Shown piece after piece: positions 10,561-21,615 of a stretch of 64,000 bases of DNA. The DNA lies in NCBI GenBank assembly GCA_032622095.1, contig CP136064.1, positions 40,449,912 through 40,513,911 of the forward strand, in the 5' to 3' direction. Numbering within the stretch: position 1 is the first letter of the stretch; each line of letters begins with the position of its first letter. The translations under genes were made by a program, and so were the position numbers. Source of the DNA: Siphonodentalium dalli (Eukaryota > Mollusca > Scaphopoda > Gadilida > Siphonodentaliidae). Below the pieces are notes generated by a model, which was not told the DNA's origin, did no database searches, and saw nothing but the letters and a program-made list of their open reading frames with translations.

Positions 10561-12510
10561 CTATTTTTGTTCTCCCAGAGCCGCCTTGAATGTTTCTAGG
10601 TCGGCGGCATTGACTGTGCTGTTGTCCAGTTTGTTCCAGTCAAGTACAGTCCTCGGAAAGAAGGAATATCCGTATTGGTCTGTGTTTGTATGAATTGGTT
10701 CGTAGGCACTTTTGTTATTTGTGGTTAGTTTCTCCACGATGTTGTCACTAACAAAGTCCTTGAATTTTGTGGGTTTCTTTTTCCTCTTTGGGCGGTAGTT
10801 TCTTATGTAGTGTTCGGAGTTGATACCTGGGGCAGATCCCTTAACCACTTTGTAAAATAGTGTCAGTCTCTGTTCCTTTCTTCTTGCTTCTAGGGATGGT
10901 AGTTGAATTTCACTGAGCATTGATGTTACACAGCCTTTCTCTCTCGTTCGGTAGTCCTGTTTTATAAATCTTGCTGCTTTGCGTTGCACCTTTTCCAGTT
11001 TTGTCTTGTCCTTTTCATAGTGTGGATCCCAGATTGTTGCTGCATACTCTAGCTGAGGGCGGACTAATGCTATGTATGCCGTTTTTCTAAGATCCATTTG
11101 GCAGTACCTGAGATTTCGCCGAAGGAAGCCCAGGGTGAAGTTTGCCTTCTTCGTGGTTGACTCGATGTGGTGCTGCCACTGCATGTCATTGGAGAATTGG
11201 ACGCCAAGTTACGGGTTGTTTGTGACTTCTTGGAGTATCTGCCCTGCTAGTTGGAAAAATCTTTGTGTCTTCTGCTTTAGGCTCATAATGTAGCACTTAG
11301 TTGGATTAAAGCGCATCCCCCATTTGGTGGCCCATGATTCCAGTTTGCGTAGATCTTGTTGCAATATTTCGTGGTCTTTGTATGTGTTTGTTTGGCGGTA
11401 CAGGAGGCAGTCATCTGCGAATAGACGGACTTGTGATGTTACTGTGTCCGGTAGGTCATTTATGTGACAGAGAAAGGGCAGCGGTCCCAATACTGTGGTA
11501 CTCCTGATAGCACGCCAACTTCTTCTGAGTAGTATCCCTCGAGTGCAACTCTCATCTTTCTTTCTCTAGCCATCTGTTGATCGGGCCTGTGATACCGTAG
11601 TGATTTAGTTTGGTCAATAGGCTGCCATGTGGCATAGTGTCGAAAGCTTTGGGGAAATCAAGGATGGCCACGTCGATCTGCTTCGTGTTGTCAAATGATT
11701 GTAAGATGTCGTGTGTTGTCACTGCTAGTTGTGTTTCGCAGGAATATCCCATTCGAAAGCCATGGTTTAGCTTTGTTAGTATGTTGTGCTTCTCCAGATG
11801 TTCATGGATATGGCGGCATATGAGGTGTTCTAGCAGCTTGCACGGTACTGATGTTAAGGACACAGGACGATAGTTTTCCGCTTGAGGTCGGTCTCCTTTT
11901 TTTGTAGACTGAGGCTATGTTGGCGCTGCGCCAGTCCCTTGGCAATGTGCCTGTGTCTAATGAGAGTTGGAATATGAGCCCGAAGGCAGGTGCCAGTTGT
12001 TTTGCGTACTTCTTCAGAATAGAGTTTGGGATACCGTCTGGGCCCGAAGCTTTGGATGAGTTTAATCTCTTCAGCAGAGATTCAACGCCATTCACCGTCA
12101 CTGTCAGTTTGCCGGTGTTTTCGCATTTGGGTTGAAGGTCAGGTAGTGGTGGTTGGGTCTTGGTGAATATTGACTGGAACTGCTTTACCAGGATTTCTGC
12201 TTTGCCTTTTGTGTCGTCAATCAGCTTGCAATCAGCTTGCCTAGTGATTCAATGGTGACACTCCGATGTTATCTTGTTTTCTGCTCTTGATGTATCTCCA
12301 GAATGGTTTCGTCGTCTTTTGTTCTGAACCTTCTTTAATCTTAGCGTTGATGTAATCCCACTCAGCCTTCCTCATTTCCCTTTTACATTCTTTCTGCATG
12401 GCTCGATAGTTTGTCCAGTTGTTGTTCATCTTTGCCTGTGTATATAGGCCCTGTTTCTTTCGTAGCAATTTCTTGATCTTATAGTTTACCCATATCCTCC
12501 ACGGTTCCAC
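10561..12510 (-). pseudogene. LINE reverse transcriptase and C-terminal region, frameshifted
   Basis: After a basic linker (MNNNWTNYRAMQKECKREMRK), the RT begins with LNSSKASGPDGIPNSIL (GPDGIP near 12028-12046). The fingers/palm continue in a second frame with KLLEHLICRHIHEHLEKH and LDFPKAFDTMPHG (11639-11659), where Pro replaces the usual Ser. A third frame carries CHINDLPD and the catalytic RLFADDCLLYR (FADD at 11410-11421). The thumb/C-terminal part, LEYAATIWDPHYEKDKTKLE and onward, is open to the stop at 10561. Frame changes occur at the seven-A run near 11895-11901 and between 11490 and 11570, so no active enzyme could be made. Confidence 0.93.
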
Positions 12511-12599
12511 TATTTAGTGTACGTAGGCCTTCTCCCAGTATTTGCAGATCCAGTCCAAGTTGTGTCCAGTCTGCTTTTTTATATAGATAGCACTTCCTC

Positions 12600-13826
12600 G
12601 GTTTGAATGTTGTTATCTAGGCTTCATGACGATGTCAGTAATCACTATGTAGTGGTCAGAGATGCCTGGTATGCTGGTTGATGATTTTACCAGTGATGCA
12701 TTGTTGGTTAAGACCAGGTCTAGCAAGTTCTTTTCCCGCGTTGGTTGTTCGTGCATTTGCTTTAGCCCTTTTTCTGACATGATTTCTAGTAGGTGAGTTT
12801 GTATATCTTTGTCTTGGGCTCCTCTGTTTACTACTGAGCTGTTCCACTATATATCCGGGCAATTAAAGTCCCCACAAATGATCATGTGTTTTTGCTTTCC
12901 GGATGTCGCTAGGTTGATGGACTTCTCCAGCTCTGCGATGTGGTGGTTCTCTCTGTGTGGCATATAGTAAGGCTGAAGGGGTCACTCTCACCAAAAAAGT
13001 GCTGAAGGGTACACAGGATTTTCAAAATGTGCTGAAGGATACACAGGTACACATGATTTCTGTTAGAGAATAATTGTTTATGTTCCAATGAATATTAAAA
13101 TGTACTGAAAACAAACTGTTAATGGGCGCCAGACTTTCATAAACACAATTTAAGTAATGGTGTTCGTGCCGATCACAAACCCTGTGTACCCTTCAGCACA
13201 TTTTCAAACCCTGTGTACCCTTCATCACTTTTTTGGTGAGAGTGACCCCTTCAGCTATAGTAAGCCCCTATCAGTATGTCCTTGCTGGATGTTGATCTGA
13301 CCTTGACCCAGTTTATTTCGCTATCTGTCACCAGTTGTGGTTGCTCCGTTGATATTAAGCTCTTGTGGACAAGGATGAAGACGCCCCCTCCAGTGGATTC
13401 TCTGTCATTTCGGTAGCACGCATAGTTCTCTGGGAAAATTTCGCTTGACTTGATGTGCTCAGGTGTTGGGTTTTTCCCAGGTTTGACTCCCTGTAGCCAT
13501 GGTTCAGTGCCTATTACAATACCTGGCTTGGTGTATTCCAGTGATGCAGCTAGTTCGGCATGTTTGTCTCTTATGCTGCTGCAGTTAACTGTCATTATCC
13601 TCATATTTCTCTTGGGTGGTAATTTGTACGGTCCAGTGCGAGATGATGTTGATCCGGTGGTGTCCCGTGTGCTATTCGATCTATTTCGTGGTACTGGTGT
13701 ACTTTCCTCCATTGGGTTGAAGACAGACTCTGATGAAACTGAGTCGATGGTTGAGTCCAGGTTGAGGTATTCATATATGTTGGGGTCAGCTTCATATGAG
13801 TGGAAGGTGAAGCTATCCAGATTCAT
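12600..13826 (-). pseudogene. LINE endonuclease (EEP/APE-type), interrupted by a MITE
   Basis: Reading from 13826 downward, RIMTVNCSSIRDK is followed by GTEPWL (13494-13511; the Glu is the metal-binding residue) and GGGVFILVHKSL. The frame stops where the MITE begins, at AYYS. On the far side of the MITE it resumes as MPHRENHH and reaches GDFNCPD (GDFN at 12862-12873), an in-frame stop, LLDLVLTN and GISDHY (SDH at 12652-12660, the catalytic His). These are the ordered motifs of the exonuclease-endonuclease-phosphatase fold that nicks target DNA in APE-type LINEs. Confidence 0.9.
12972..13255. mobile_element. MITE inserted in the LINE endonuclease (284 bp, 9-bp TSD)
   Basis: Terminal inverted repeats of more than 40 bp start GCTGAAGGGGTCACTCTCACC and end with the complement. 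The target-site duplication TATAGTAAG is perfect (12963-12971 and 13256-13264). Excising the element plus one duplication restores the LINE reading frame through Ala-Tyr-Tyr-Met, which proves it landed in a pre-existing LINE. Subterminal repeats of 'gtgctgaagggtacacagg' occur in both arms. It has no coding capacity. The 9-bp duplication suggests mobilisation by a Mutator-like transposase. Confidence 0.95.
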
Positions 13827-13832
13827 GCTTTC

Positions 13833-14229
13833 GCATTTGCTGCAAATCCAAGAGACGCTCTTTCTGTGCAGGTTGCTGTATTCTCATGCTAACATCTCAA
13901 GGCATGATTGATGGTACCAGATGCTGCATTCGTCACAACAGACTCCTTGTTGGTTCCATGTTACTAGACATTGGCAGTATGGGACATGGGAACTTCTCTT
14001 CGAGCCCTGGTCCGGGGTTTGACTCTATGTCGCCTGCAAGCATCAACGTCAGGAGGAAGATGGTTTTAGATGGGTTCGTGTTATCTGGCCATGTGATCGG
14101 ACCTCTTCGTGCTGTTGATAGTCGAGGGTTTGTTAGATTATGTGCCAGCTGCTGGTGATACCACGTCTTCTGGTTGTCTGAGTTGAGGTACGTAGTTATG
14201 GATGTTAAGATGAATAGTTGTAATATCAA
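13833..14229 (-). pseudogene. LINE N-terminal segment: 2A ribosome-skipping peptide plus PHD-like zinc finger
   Basis: The leader contains LTLMLAGDIESNPGPG. GDIESNPGP (14008-14034) fits the 2A consensus D-x-E-x-N-P-G-P, at which ribosomes fail to form the final Gly-Pro bond and continue, releasing two proteins from one frame. Downstream, after a one-base frame change near 13960-13985, the sequence reads CP-x-CQC, then CDECSIWYHQSC (13926-13937 covers CDEC), a stop, and WICSKC (13833-13850). This Cys/His spacing is that of a PHD finger, a domain known from CR1-like LINEs. In an intact element the 2A would separate a short leader from the PHD-endonuclease-RT polyprotein. The 5' start at 14229 is only the first Met in frame. 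Confidence 0.85.
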
Positions 14230-15659
14230 TTCGTTGTGAATTTTTTAAATGATACATGCAGGGGAGGGGGTATAGGAAAAATTGGGTTAACAAGGAATAC
14301 ATTTGGGATCGCACTCCTGATTTTTTGTTTAGTAAAACAGCTTCTGAACGTGTCAAATATGGGATAAGGGGGTGTCCCAAATCTTGCCGAGGAAAAAACT
14401 TGAATATTTTTTTGCAATGGGGGGGGGGTGTGTGGGTACATTGAGGCCCTGCATGTAGGCCTATCATTTTTTTTAAATTCACACCGAAAACGGCATTCTG
14501 GACTCTGACCTCTGGGGCCAAGCTGAAACGGTGACGGAATCTGACGAGATTTGCCGAATGCGAAAACGGGGCATATAATTACCGGGAATGTGGCGTGACA
14601 TAACCAGGACAGGACGTCACTCAACGTCATTTGATCGGCCAATCGGTAACGCACTCAGATTATGTCCGCCATTGCTAAAGGTAGTTCAACTCCGATTCTT
14701 CTAATCAAAACAGTGCTTTCTCATCGCAATAAAAAGAGGAAAATCTGGCGTCTATTGCAGCTGAATTAATTGTACACCAACTGTCATGAATTATCAGAAT
14801 CTCACGTTTCAAAGGGTGTCCGTTGTGGAGTAAGAAATGTGAGTTTTTATGCCATTTGAGACCATTTTTGTAGTCAAAACAACACGAAATTCTGTATTCT
14901 ATTTTTGTCATGGTCACCTGGATTAAGTTATGTTATAACGACTTTCAAAATGAAATTAATTTAATACATCTCACCTGGTTGCATTTGGTAATTTGAATAT
15001 TATGTATGTATGGGATACCGATCCAAACTTGTTTTATAGAAGAAATATTTCAATGACAGCTGTCAGATGTCAAGAATTTCCATTCCACTACCAGGTGTGA
15101 TCAGGTGTACTACAGTAATAATTTAGAAATGAATAGTTAAATCAATTCACCAATTGGGCAGTTTACATGTCCTACTCCTAGATTATATTGTAGTTATTAT
15201 ACTATTCATAGTTTTAATTGTTTCATGTCCCCTTTATGTAATATATATCATTTGTTCATAACATATTTTTCATATAGTCTTTTGATCATTAGATAATATA
15301 ATCACATTCATAATGCATAATGTTGATAAATGACATTGAGACTGAGTCGAGTGGGCATTAATTATAATTTATACACATACTGGTCAGCTGTGTTGAAATA
15401 TAATATCATTAGCCTTATGTATTAATATATTATAGCAATAGCATTATTTTTGTATGATAATTTATTACTGCTATCATAAAGAAGTGTTAACAACTGAATA
15501 TGTAAACATGGTTTGCCAATGTAGGTACTGGTGAGTGGTGTAGTACTGTGCATGCACATGCGGGAAATATCCCAATATAAGATATTTCATACCAGTATGC
15601 CTAACCTGTAAATTATTTATAAATTAAAATTAAATGCTTCAAATTTTGTATCATTTCAG
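14230..15659. other. Low-complexity and AT-rich stretch upstream of the LINE
   Basis: The first ~250 bp may hold the LINE 5' leader but show no motif. From 14260 to 14470 there are G- and T-rich tracts resembling those at 29406-29940. The rest is AT-rich without recognisable elements. Confidence 0.35.
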
Positions 15660-15782
15660 GAAGTGGACAGATATGTCAATGGCAACACCTTCATAACATT
15701 GGTGGGTCAGAAAGTTACGTGTGCAACATGCGTGAGGCGAAAAAAAAAACAGAGAGACAGAATGAGATGCAGAATGCAATGA
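15660..15782 (+). CDS. Possible terminal exon, 40 codons (unrecognised)
   Basis: A good acceptor (TTTTGTATCATTTCAG ending at 15659) opens a frame reading EVDRYVNGNTFITLVGQKVT and then CATCVRRKKKQRDRMRCRMQ-stop. The CxxC pair followed by a basic run suggests a nucleic-acid-binding tail, and an AATAAA lies about 140 bp further on. I could not identify an upstream exon or a family. The alternative is a fragment of a transposase C-terminus or a chance frame. Confidence 0.28.
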   Translation, partial: EVDRYVNGNTFITLVGQKVTCATCVRRKKKQRDRMRCRMQ

Positions 15783-18623
15783 TGTGTTCAAGATAAAGAA
15801 GGAATTTAACTATACTTGTGTGAAATCCTGGATAAAAATCTAGCTGATGTTTCATTGACTGTCAAGGAAAGAGCCACAAATGATTGTAATATTTATAAGT
15901 TCATCATTAAATTAATAATAAATTACAAACATTGTTCATCTCTCTATCATATGCCACATGGTACTTATCCACACTAAGGCAACACCCATGTCCATATGCA
16001 CATTATGAGTCCCGGGGACTGTCCCCTCCAGTCTGAAAAAAGTATCCTCTAGCTCCCAATAGCATTTCAAGCTCCCATTCAGCTTCAGTAACTGTAATTC
16101 TCTAATGGACTATAAGTATGTTATCATACTAGTATATAAAAAAAATCCAAATTGTACGATAATCATTAACTATTTTATTACTGTATGGATTATATTGCAC
16201 AGTTTCAAAATAGCCTATACAACTAGCTATTCTTCGTTGATATGTATTTTAATATCATAGTGGACAGAGATACCATTTACATTCATGTTTAGGTTAATTC
16301 ATATAATAAGACCACAAACACGCCTGTTTGTTGAACTTATTAGATGAATTAAACCCCCTACTGTGACCCCATACATGGAATCTCAAGCTGGGACCACCCC
16401 GTAATGTGAAGTAGACTATTGAGGGACATGTATCAACAAAGAAATATATTCCCTGCCTTGTTTGTTCAATGTTATAAAGTCCCCTGTCGTAATGGTCAGA
16501 ACATCTAAAAGTTTCCAGGTTTTGTACTGGTGGAATATGATCTCTGTACAGTGGTTAGCCAACTACAGATCAACTACACGTATGTATCCGTGGAATGATA
16601 ATCATAATGAGTAATAATTAGTAGGTGGACATATATTATGTATGCATATACACGGAGTAGTGAACCCCTTATAGTGTCCTTTAAGGTATAATTATATAAC
16701 TAAAACCAGTACGAAATCGTGGGAAATAAAACGCTTGTCGTAAAAACGAATATTGGGCAGTTTTTCATTATGCCGTAAACAACATCGAATTGCGGGCACT
16801 TTCTATTTCAGGAAAACCTTTCTTGAACAAAATTGCATTCGTAGGCATTCAGTTGATGTCACCTAAAATGCATAATGTTACAAAGTTAGTATAAAGTACT
16901 TTTATTGCGAATATCTCTCTCCAACCTACGCGAACTCGATGTAAATATAACGTAAAATTATCTCCCCCTAGTTTTCTGAACTACCTTAACGCTTGAGGGC
17001 CAAAGCAATGGCGACGTCCTATAGCGTTACAGATTGATAACCATGAGTGCGACGTCTATCCTATTTTTAGTCTATGGTACGATTGAGTCAGGGTACGAGA
17101 CTACCAGGACGGACCTGACTTCAAGCATACTAGGAACAAGACGGCTGTCAACCAAGACTAGACGTGACACCTCGAACCACATTCAAGTGCTGGGTTTGGC
17201 AACTTGCAGAGACAAGGCACGATTGCAATCGGCAAACATCGGTGATTTCCGTACGCAAATAATATTATTTTCCCAAGAACGACAATCCGAGAAGTTGCGA
17301 TTGGGCACGATTGGTCCGAAATGGGATTTGATTTCGATGGGGCGAATGTCCAACTGTCCGACTTTTCGTTCGAAGGACTATTTTTGTAGAACTCGGCTCA
17401 TCAGAATTAATGTTTATCGCATATTTATCATAACAATCGATTCAGCAAAAAACTCAATTATTTATCTAACATAAAATAGAAATGAGATTTTTCTCGATGA
17501 CCAATCTTAGTTGTTTACTTTTTTTCAAATGACTGTAAATATTCTCTTATTATCATCTGGTTATAAATACCGTAAGACATGTGTTGTGAGTTGTCGCAGT
17601 TCTTCGAACCAAGTGATTATTTAATATTAGCCCTTTGGCAAAAAATATAGCCTAAAAGTTATTGCGATCGCGATTTATCAAGACATAATGTACGCCTAAT
17701 AGATGGGTTGAGATGTACCGTAATACCAAGTCAAACTTATAACTGGGATAAAACAACTTTCTTATAGAATGAGACATTATCCATTTAGTTCTTCCAGCGC
17801 CACGTAGCTATATGTAAATTTGAGCCCAAAGTAACGTCTTTCGTGTAGGCTTACTTTATATTTATAGTTTCATGATTGTCGTACATGTATATATATACTA
17901 CCTGTTCATTTTTTTTTCTCGGAATAACAAACAATGTCCGCCGTTTAATCCACGCCATATAAACCACATAATCTTCAGTAAATTGAAGGCGTCAGAGTAA
18001 TATGTCGACGTACAAACCCTAACGATCAGTAACTTATATTCCCCCATTAACTCTGGAGGTGCTATCGCGAGTTAGTTTCCATAACAGCTGGTTAACATAC
18101 CTCAGCGTCATGAATTTCGCGAAAACCGGCCGTGCCATCCATACATCAACAAAATTAACTTCGAACTGATAACGCGCGAACATTACACTTTAATTTCAAG
18201 TGGATCTAACAAAATTCAAATATGATTAAAATGATTTATTTGGTAGATCATTAGTAGGCCAAATATATTTACAATAAAGTGATTTTGTTTGGAAAATTGT
18301 TCATTCGAACGTCAATTTTTGTTGTACATTCCGCGGTTGAATAAATTCGGTCGTAATGCATTTGACGAGTTTGACGTATATAGATTGGAAATGTTTTTGG
18401 GAAGATGATAATTCTTATATCTAATTATATATGGTACCTTCGTATCTTGGCTTCATAGAACACAATTATAACTTTATGTTGCGTAGCTCGTACATGATGG
18501 TAAATGCATGCCCTGTGTTCATTCACTAAAATCATCAGTTGTTTTCTTGGTTCACGCATTAGCGATCTTACAGAAACCAGGAAATCTACATTTTTTCATG
18601 CTAAAATAATTGTATATACTAGC
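15783..18623. other. Intergenic stretch, nothing assigned
   Basis: The sequence is AT-rich. A 146-codon frame at 17034-17474 is the longest here but has no recognisable motif or splice context. I see no repeats with clear ends. Confidence 0.35.
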
Positions 18624-18850
18624 CAGGTTTAAATCTACGTCGTATACCCCGAGTTTATATCTGAATACGTCACTATGTCGTAATACCCCGGGTTTAGATC
18701 TGAATACATATCACTACGTCGTATACCCCGGGTTTAGATCTGAATACGTCATTACGTTGTATATCCCGGGGTTAGATCTGAATACGTCACTACGTCGTAT
18801 ACCCCGGGTTTAGATCTGAATACGTCACTACGTCGTATATATACCCCGGG
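18624..18850 (+). repeat. Minisatellite, ~39-bp unit, 5-6 copies
   Basis: The unit core is 'ccccgggtttagatctgaatacgtc' broken by 'actacgtcgtata'. Units differ by small indels. CCCGGG and AGATCT palindromes recur in most units. Confidence 0.85.
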
Positions 18851-20155
18851 CTTCATGAATCGGGAAACTCCTCATTGCATTTGAGTACTGGGGTCTTCAC
18901 AATAATTGTTTGATAACCTTGCAGATATTCTAGTGTTCTTTTGTATAATGTGTACTAGCGGCGCACACTGCGGGCTATACGATGACGTGTTTCTAATGTG
19001 TTTGCATGTTTGCATGCTGTCCACTAAACACAACTGAGAACACTTTCATAATTATATACGGACTGAGTTATAAAGAATTAAGTAAACTATATATAGTTAT
19101 CATATGTATATACCATCAAATATATAGTCTATTCTTGAAGCTCTATGTGCGATGTAGTCGGATCTAAGCTTGGCTAGTATTATATTAATTACTTATGATC
19201 GCTTTCAAAGGCCCACTTAAAGGGACGAGAGGCCTTCGTTGTAGGTTATAATTTAGAAATAATTATGATAATTTCCTCAAGAATATACTAACAGCATACG
19301 GTAGCATAATGATGATATGAATGTGATATTAATCACAAAACACGCTTTGTACGTGTCCGAGAACATACAGGTCGAGTGTTTAGTTTCTCGCAAAAAGCGC
19401 AGTGGATTGTTGTTCATAAGCAGAGTCACGATATTGCGTCATTTCCTTATTTAGATTCTCGCGCATTATACGTCGGTGGTAAAACCCCTAATGTTGTGCG
19501 TCTACAACCTACAATACTATTCATAGTAAATTCCTTATTCGGTATATATTACTATATATAGGTTTTAAAAGAGAAAATACTAACTGGACTGAAAAAAATT
19601 CATCTCTTTGCAAGAATAATTATATTATGTACACGTTTTCTGTCTGATGATTTCCAGATCATGAAGTAACGTAGATTAGCTGGATTTTGAACTGACAGCG
19701 GGTAGAATGGGTCGATTTGAATGCGATTGTTGATGATTTTATCTTCGCCTTCCACAGTGCATGCAGCGAACATTTGCATTGGACGATCAGGTAGTTCCAA
19801 GTGTTTGTCTAAACAAACGGTTCTGTAACGTTTTTGATGTTTGTTCACAGAACAAAGCGTACAGGCGTGACAATAACATGCAATGTACGCGATATATATG
19901 ATTGTTATAAGAACAATTGACCATATGTCTGTTATATTATATTCTTTCTGTTTTTGGCTGTTTTAGTGGATGTGACTATTCTAATAGCTATATCTACCTT
20001 TTATTTTCGAACCCCCAGATAATTTTATATAAAATATATGCCATTTGAAAGATGAAGCTCCAAAACATTGCATTGTCAACTTAATTGGTGTAATAATCTG
20101 AGAACATGTTGTTTCTGTTGAGATAACGACTTGTATTCTGTGCTAAAGTTTCATT
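18851..20155. other. Intergenic stretch, nothing assigned
   Basis: This is AT-rich sequence with a small minus-strand open frame at 19600-19848 that I cannot assign. No element ends are visible. Confidence 0.35.
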
Positions 20156-20222
20156 ATTTTCAATTGAAGGGGAATAACTCTATATCTTAAGATATAGGGT
20201 TGTCCCCCTTCCATTGAAAATA
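20156..20222. repeat. Hairpin with perfect 18-bp core palindrome
   Basis: CTATATCTT/AAGATATAG lies at the centre of a longer imperfect inverted repeat whose arms begin 'attttcaattgaagggg' and end with the near complement 'cccccttccattgaaaat'. It may be a snap-back MITE remnant. Confidence 0.7.
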
Positions 20223-21615
20223 CATTTTAGTTTGAATTATGTTGCATTCTGGGGGCCATAACGGGGGAAATCATTCTATGATTTCAGCTGGTTTTTATTT
20301 TTCAATGGGCATCTTCTGAGACACAGACGTTTCAAATGGTGATGAATTATAGTATTTTAATCATATTATATGGCATATATTATTAAAACCGTATATCAAG
20401 GCACCATACAAAAAAATAATCGGTGACTCGAAAATTAAATGGGCCTTTAAAAATTTATATTCTCACATCGAAAATGCAGAAGTCTTTTTAGCCACTATAA
20501 TTCTAATTGTTTCAAAGATATCACCAGAGCTGTAGTATTTTGTATTGTGTCTGCGAGAGGACATACACGATTCGTGCATATAATCATGCAATCAGAAGGT
20601 ATCGGAATTGAAAGCCTCCATTAATTTTCTAAAATGTGAGATATCACTGCCAGCTTTGTGCACATGACAGTCGATATATATTCAAAGTAACAAACACTTA
20701 TCCCAGATAATGTAGCTATATTATATATATAGGGTCTGTAGATATATACAGTCATAACTGCATAGCTAGAGGCACAGTCAGATCTATATATTTATTAAAA
20801 CTTGCCCATTTATAACAATATTCCTAAATATATTAGTAATATATAGTAGGAATATTACTATTTCGGCTGTCTGGAATCTGTATTTTAATTCAGTTTGTGT
20901 ATAATTGCAGGATTAGATACGTTTCGCACAATGAACGACGACAAATAATTATTACGAATAGGGTACTATAGGTCATCACAAGAATTTGTGTTCTTTCTAT
21001 ATTCGCGCGTTGTCGATTTTCCCTACCCGTTGTTATACGATTACGGTTTTGGATTTTCAACAAAACTAACAAATACATCTCATAGTAATAAGTTCGCGAT
21101 CGTTTCTAGACTTCTCGATATGGGAGACGACCCTGAGATTATGTCCTCATATTGTGATCGTCGTGTGCCCTTAATTTTATCTATTAGTGGCAATCAAATA
21201 ATTCGTCGTTGTGAAACACGAGAATCTTGCAAAACACATATATAATATATAGCGATAACCGCTAACCAGATAACAGCATAATTAAGTATAAAATAATCAC
21301 GACACGAAGTCCCGTAATCCTTATACTGTGAGTGACAAGCACGATTGTCTCACAAACGGACTCGTAATCGTTATTTCTGCGAAACGGTTTTTGGATCGTC
21401 CGAAAAATTAAGACTACAAAATTAATAACTATTCGTCTTCATTATGCGAAAGGTATCTATTATTGTCATATGTGAAACTGCTTTTCAGTATTACTATTGT
21501 CGAAAACAATACCATACCAATGATTGCGGTAGTTTATTATTATATCATATGAAAATATCCCATAAGAACCCAATTTAAGAAGGGGTCAATATTGTGTCGG
21601 GGATTAGATACGCCC
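20223..21615. other. Intergenic stretch, nothing assigned
   Basis: AT-rich, with TATATA microsatellite patches near 20720-20850. No features are supported. Confidence 0.35.

Larger units (their letters stand above)
10561..14229 (-). mobile_element. CR1-like non-LTR retrotransposon (LINE), decayed, with 2A and PHD modules
   Basis: Minus-strand reading frames give, in order: an N-terminal leader ending in a 2A motif, a PHD-like finger, an apurinic-type endonuclease, a reverse transcriptase and a C-terminal region ending GEQK-stop at 10561. The order and motifs match CR1/L2/Rex1-type LINEs, which copy themselves by target-primed reverse transcription. The copy is dead: a 284-bp MITE splits the endonuclease, an in-frame stop follows CPDI, and frameshifts lie in the PHD region, in the A-run after SVYKK and around 11490-11570. 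Removing the MITE and one TSD leaves about 3.4 kb. Exact 5' and 3' ends are uncertain; no poly-A or target-site duplication was found. Confidence 0.92.

Noticed and set aside
14138-14654. Overlapping minus-strand frames of 127 and 142 codons upstream of the LINE
   Set aside because: They run through G/C-homopolymer tracts and overlap each other; no LINE ORF1 motif is visible.
17034-17474. 146-codon plus-strand frame
   Set aside because: Longest open frame in its area, but no recognisable domain, no splice context and composition like neighbouring non-coding DNA.
19600-19848. 82-codon minus-strand frame
   Set aside because: Plausible composition but no motif, no splice sites checked convincingly and no homology recognised.
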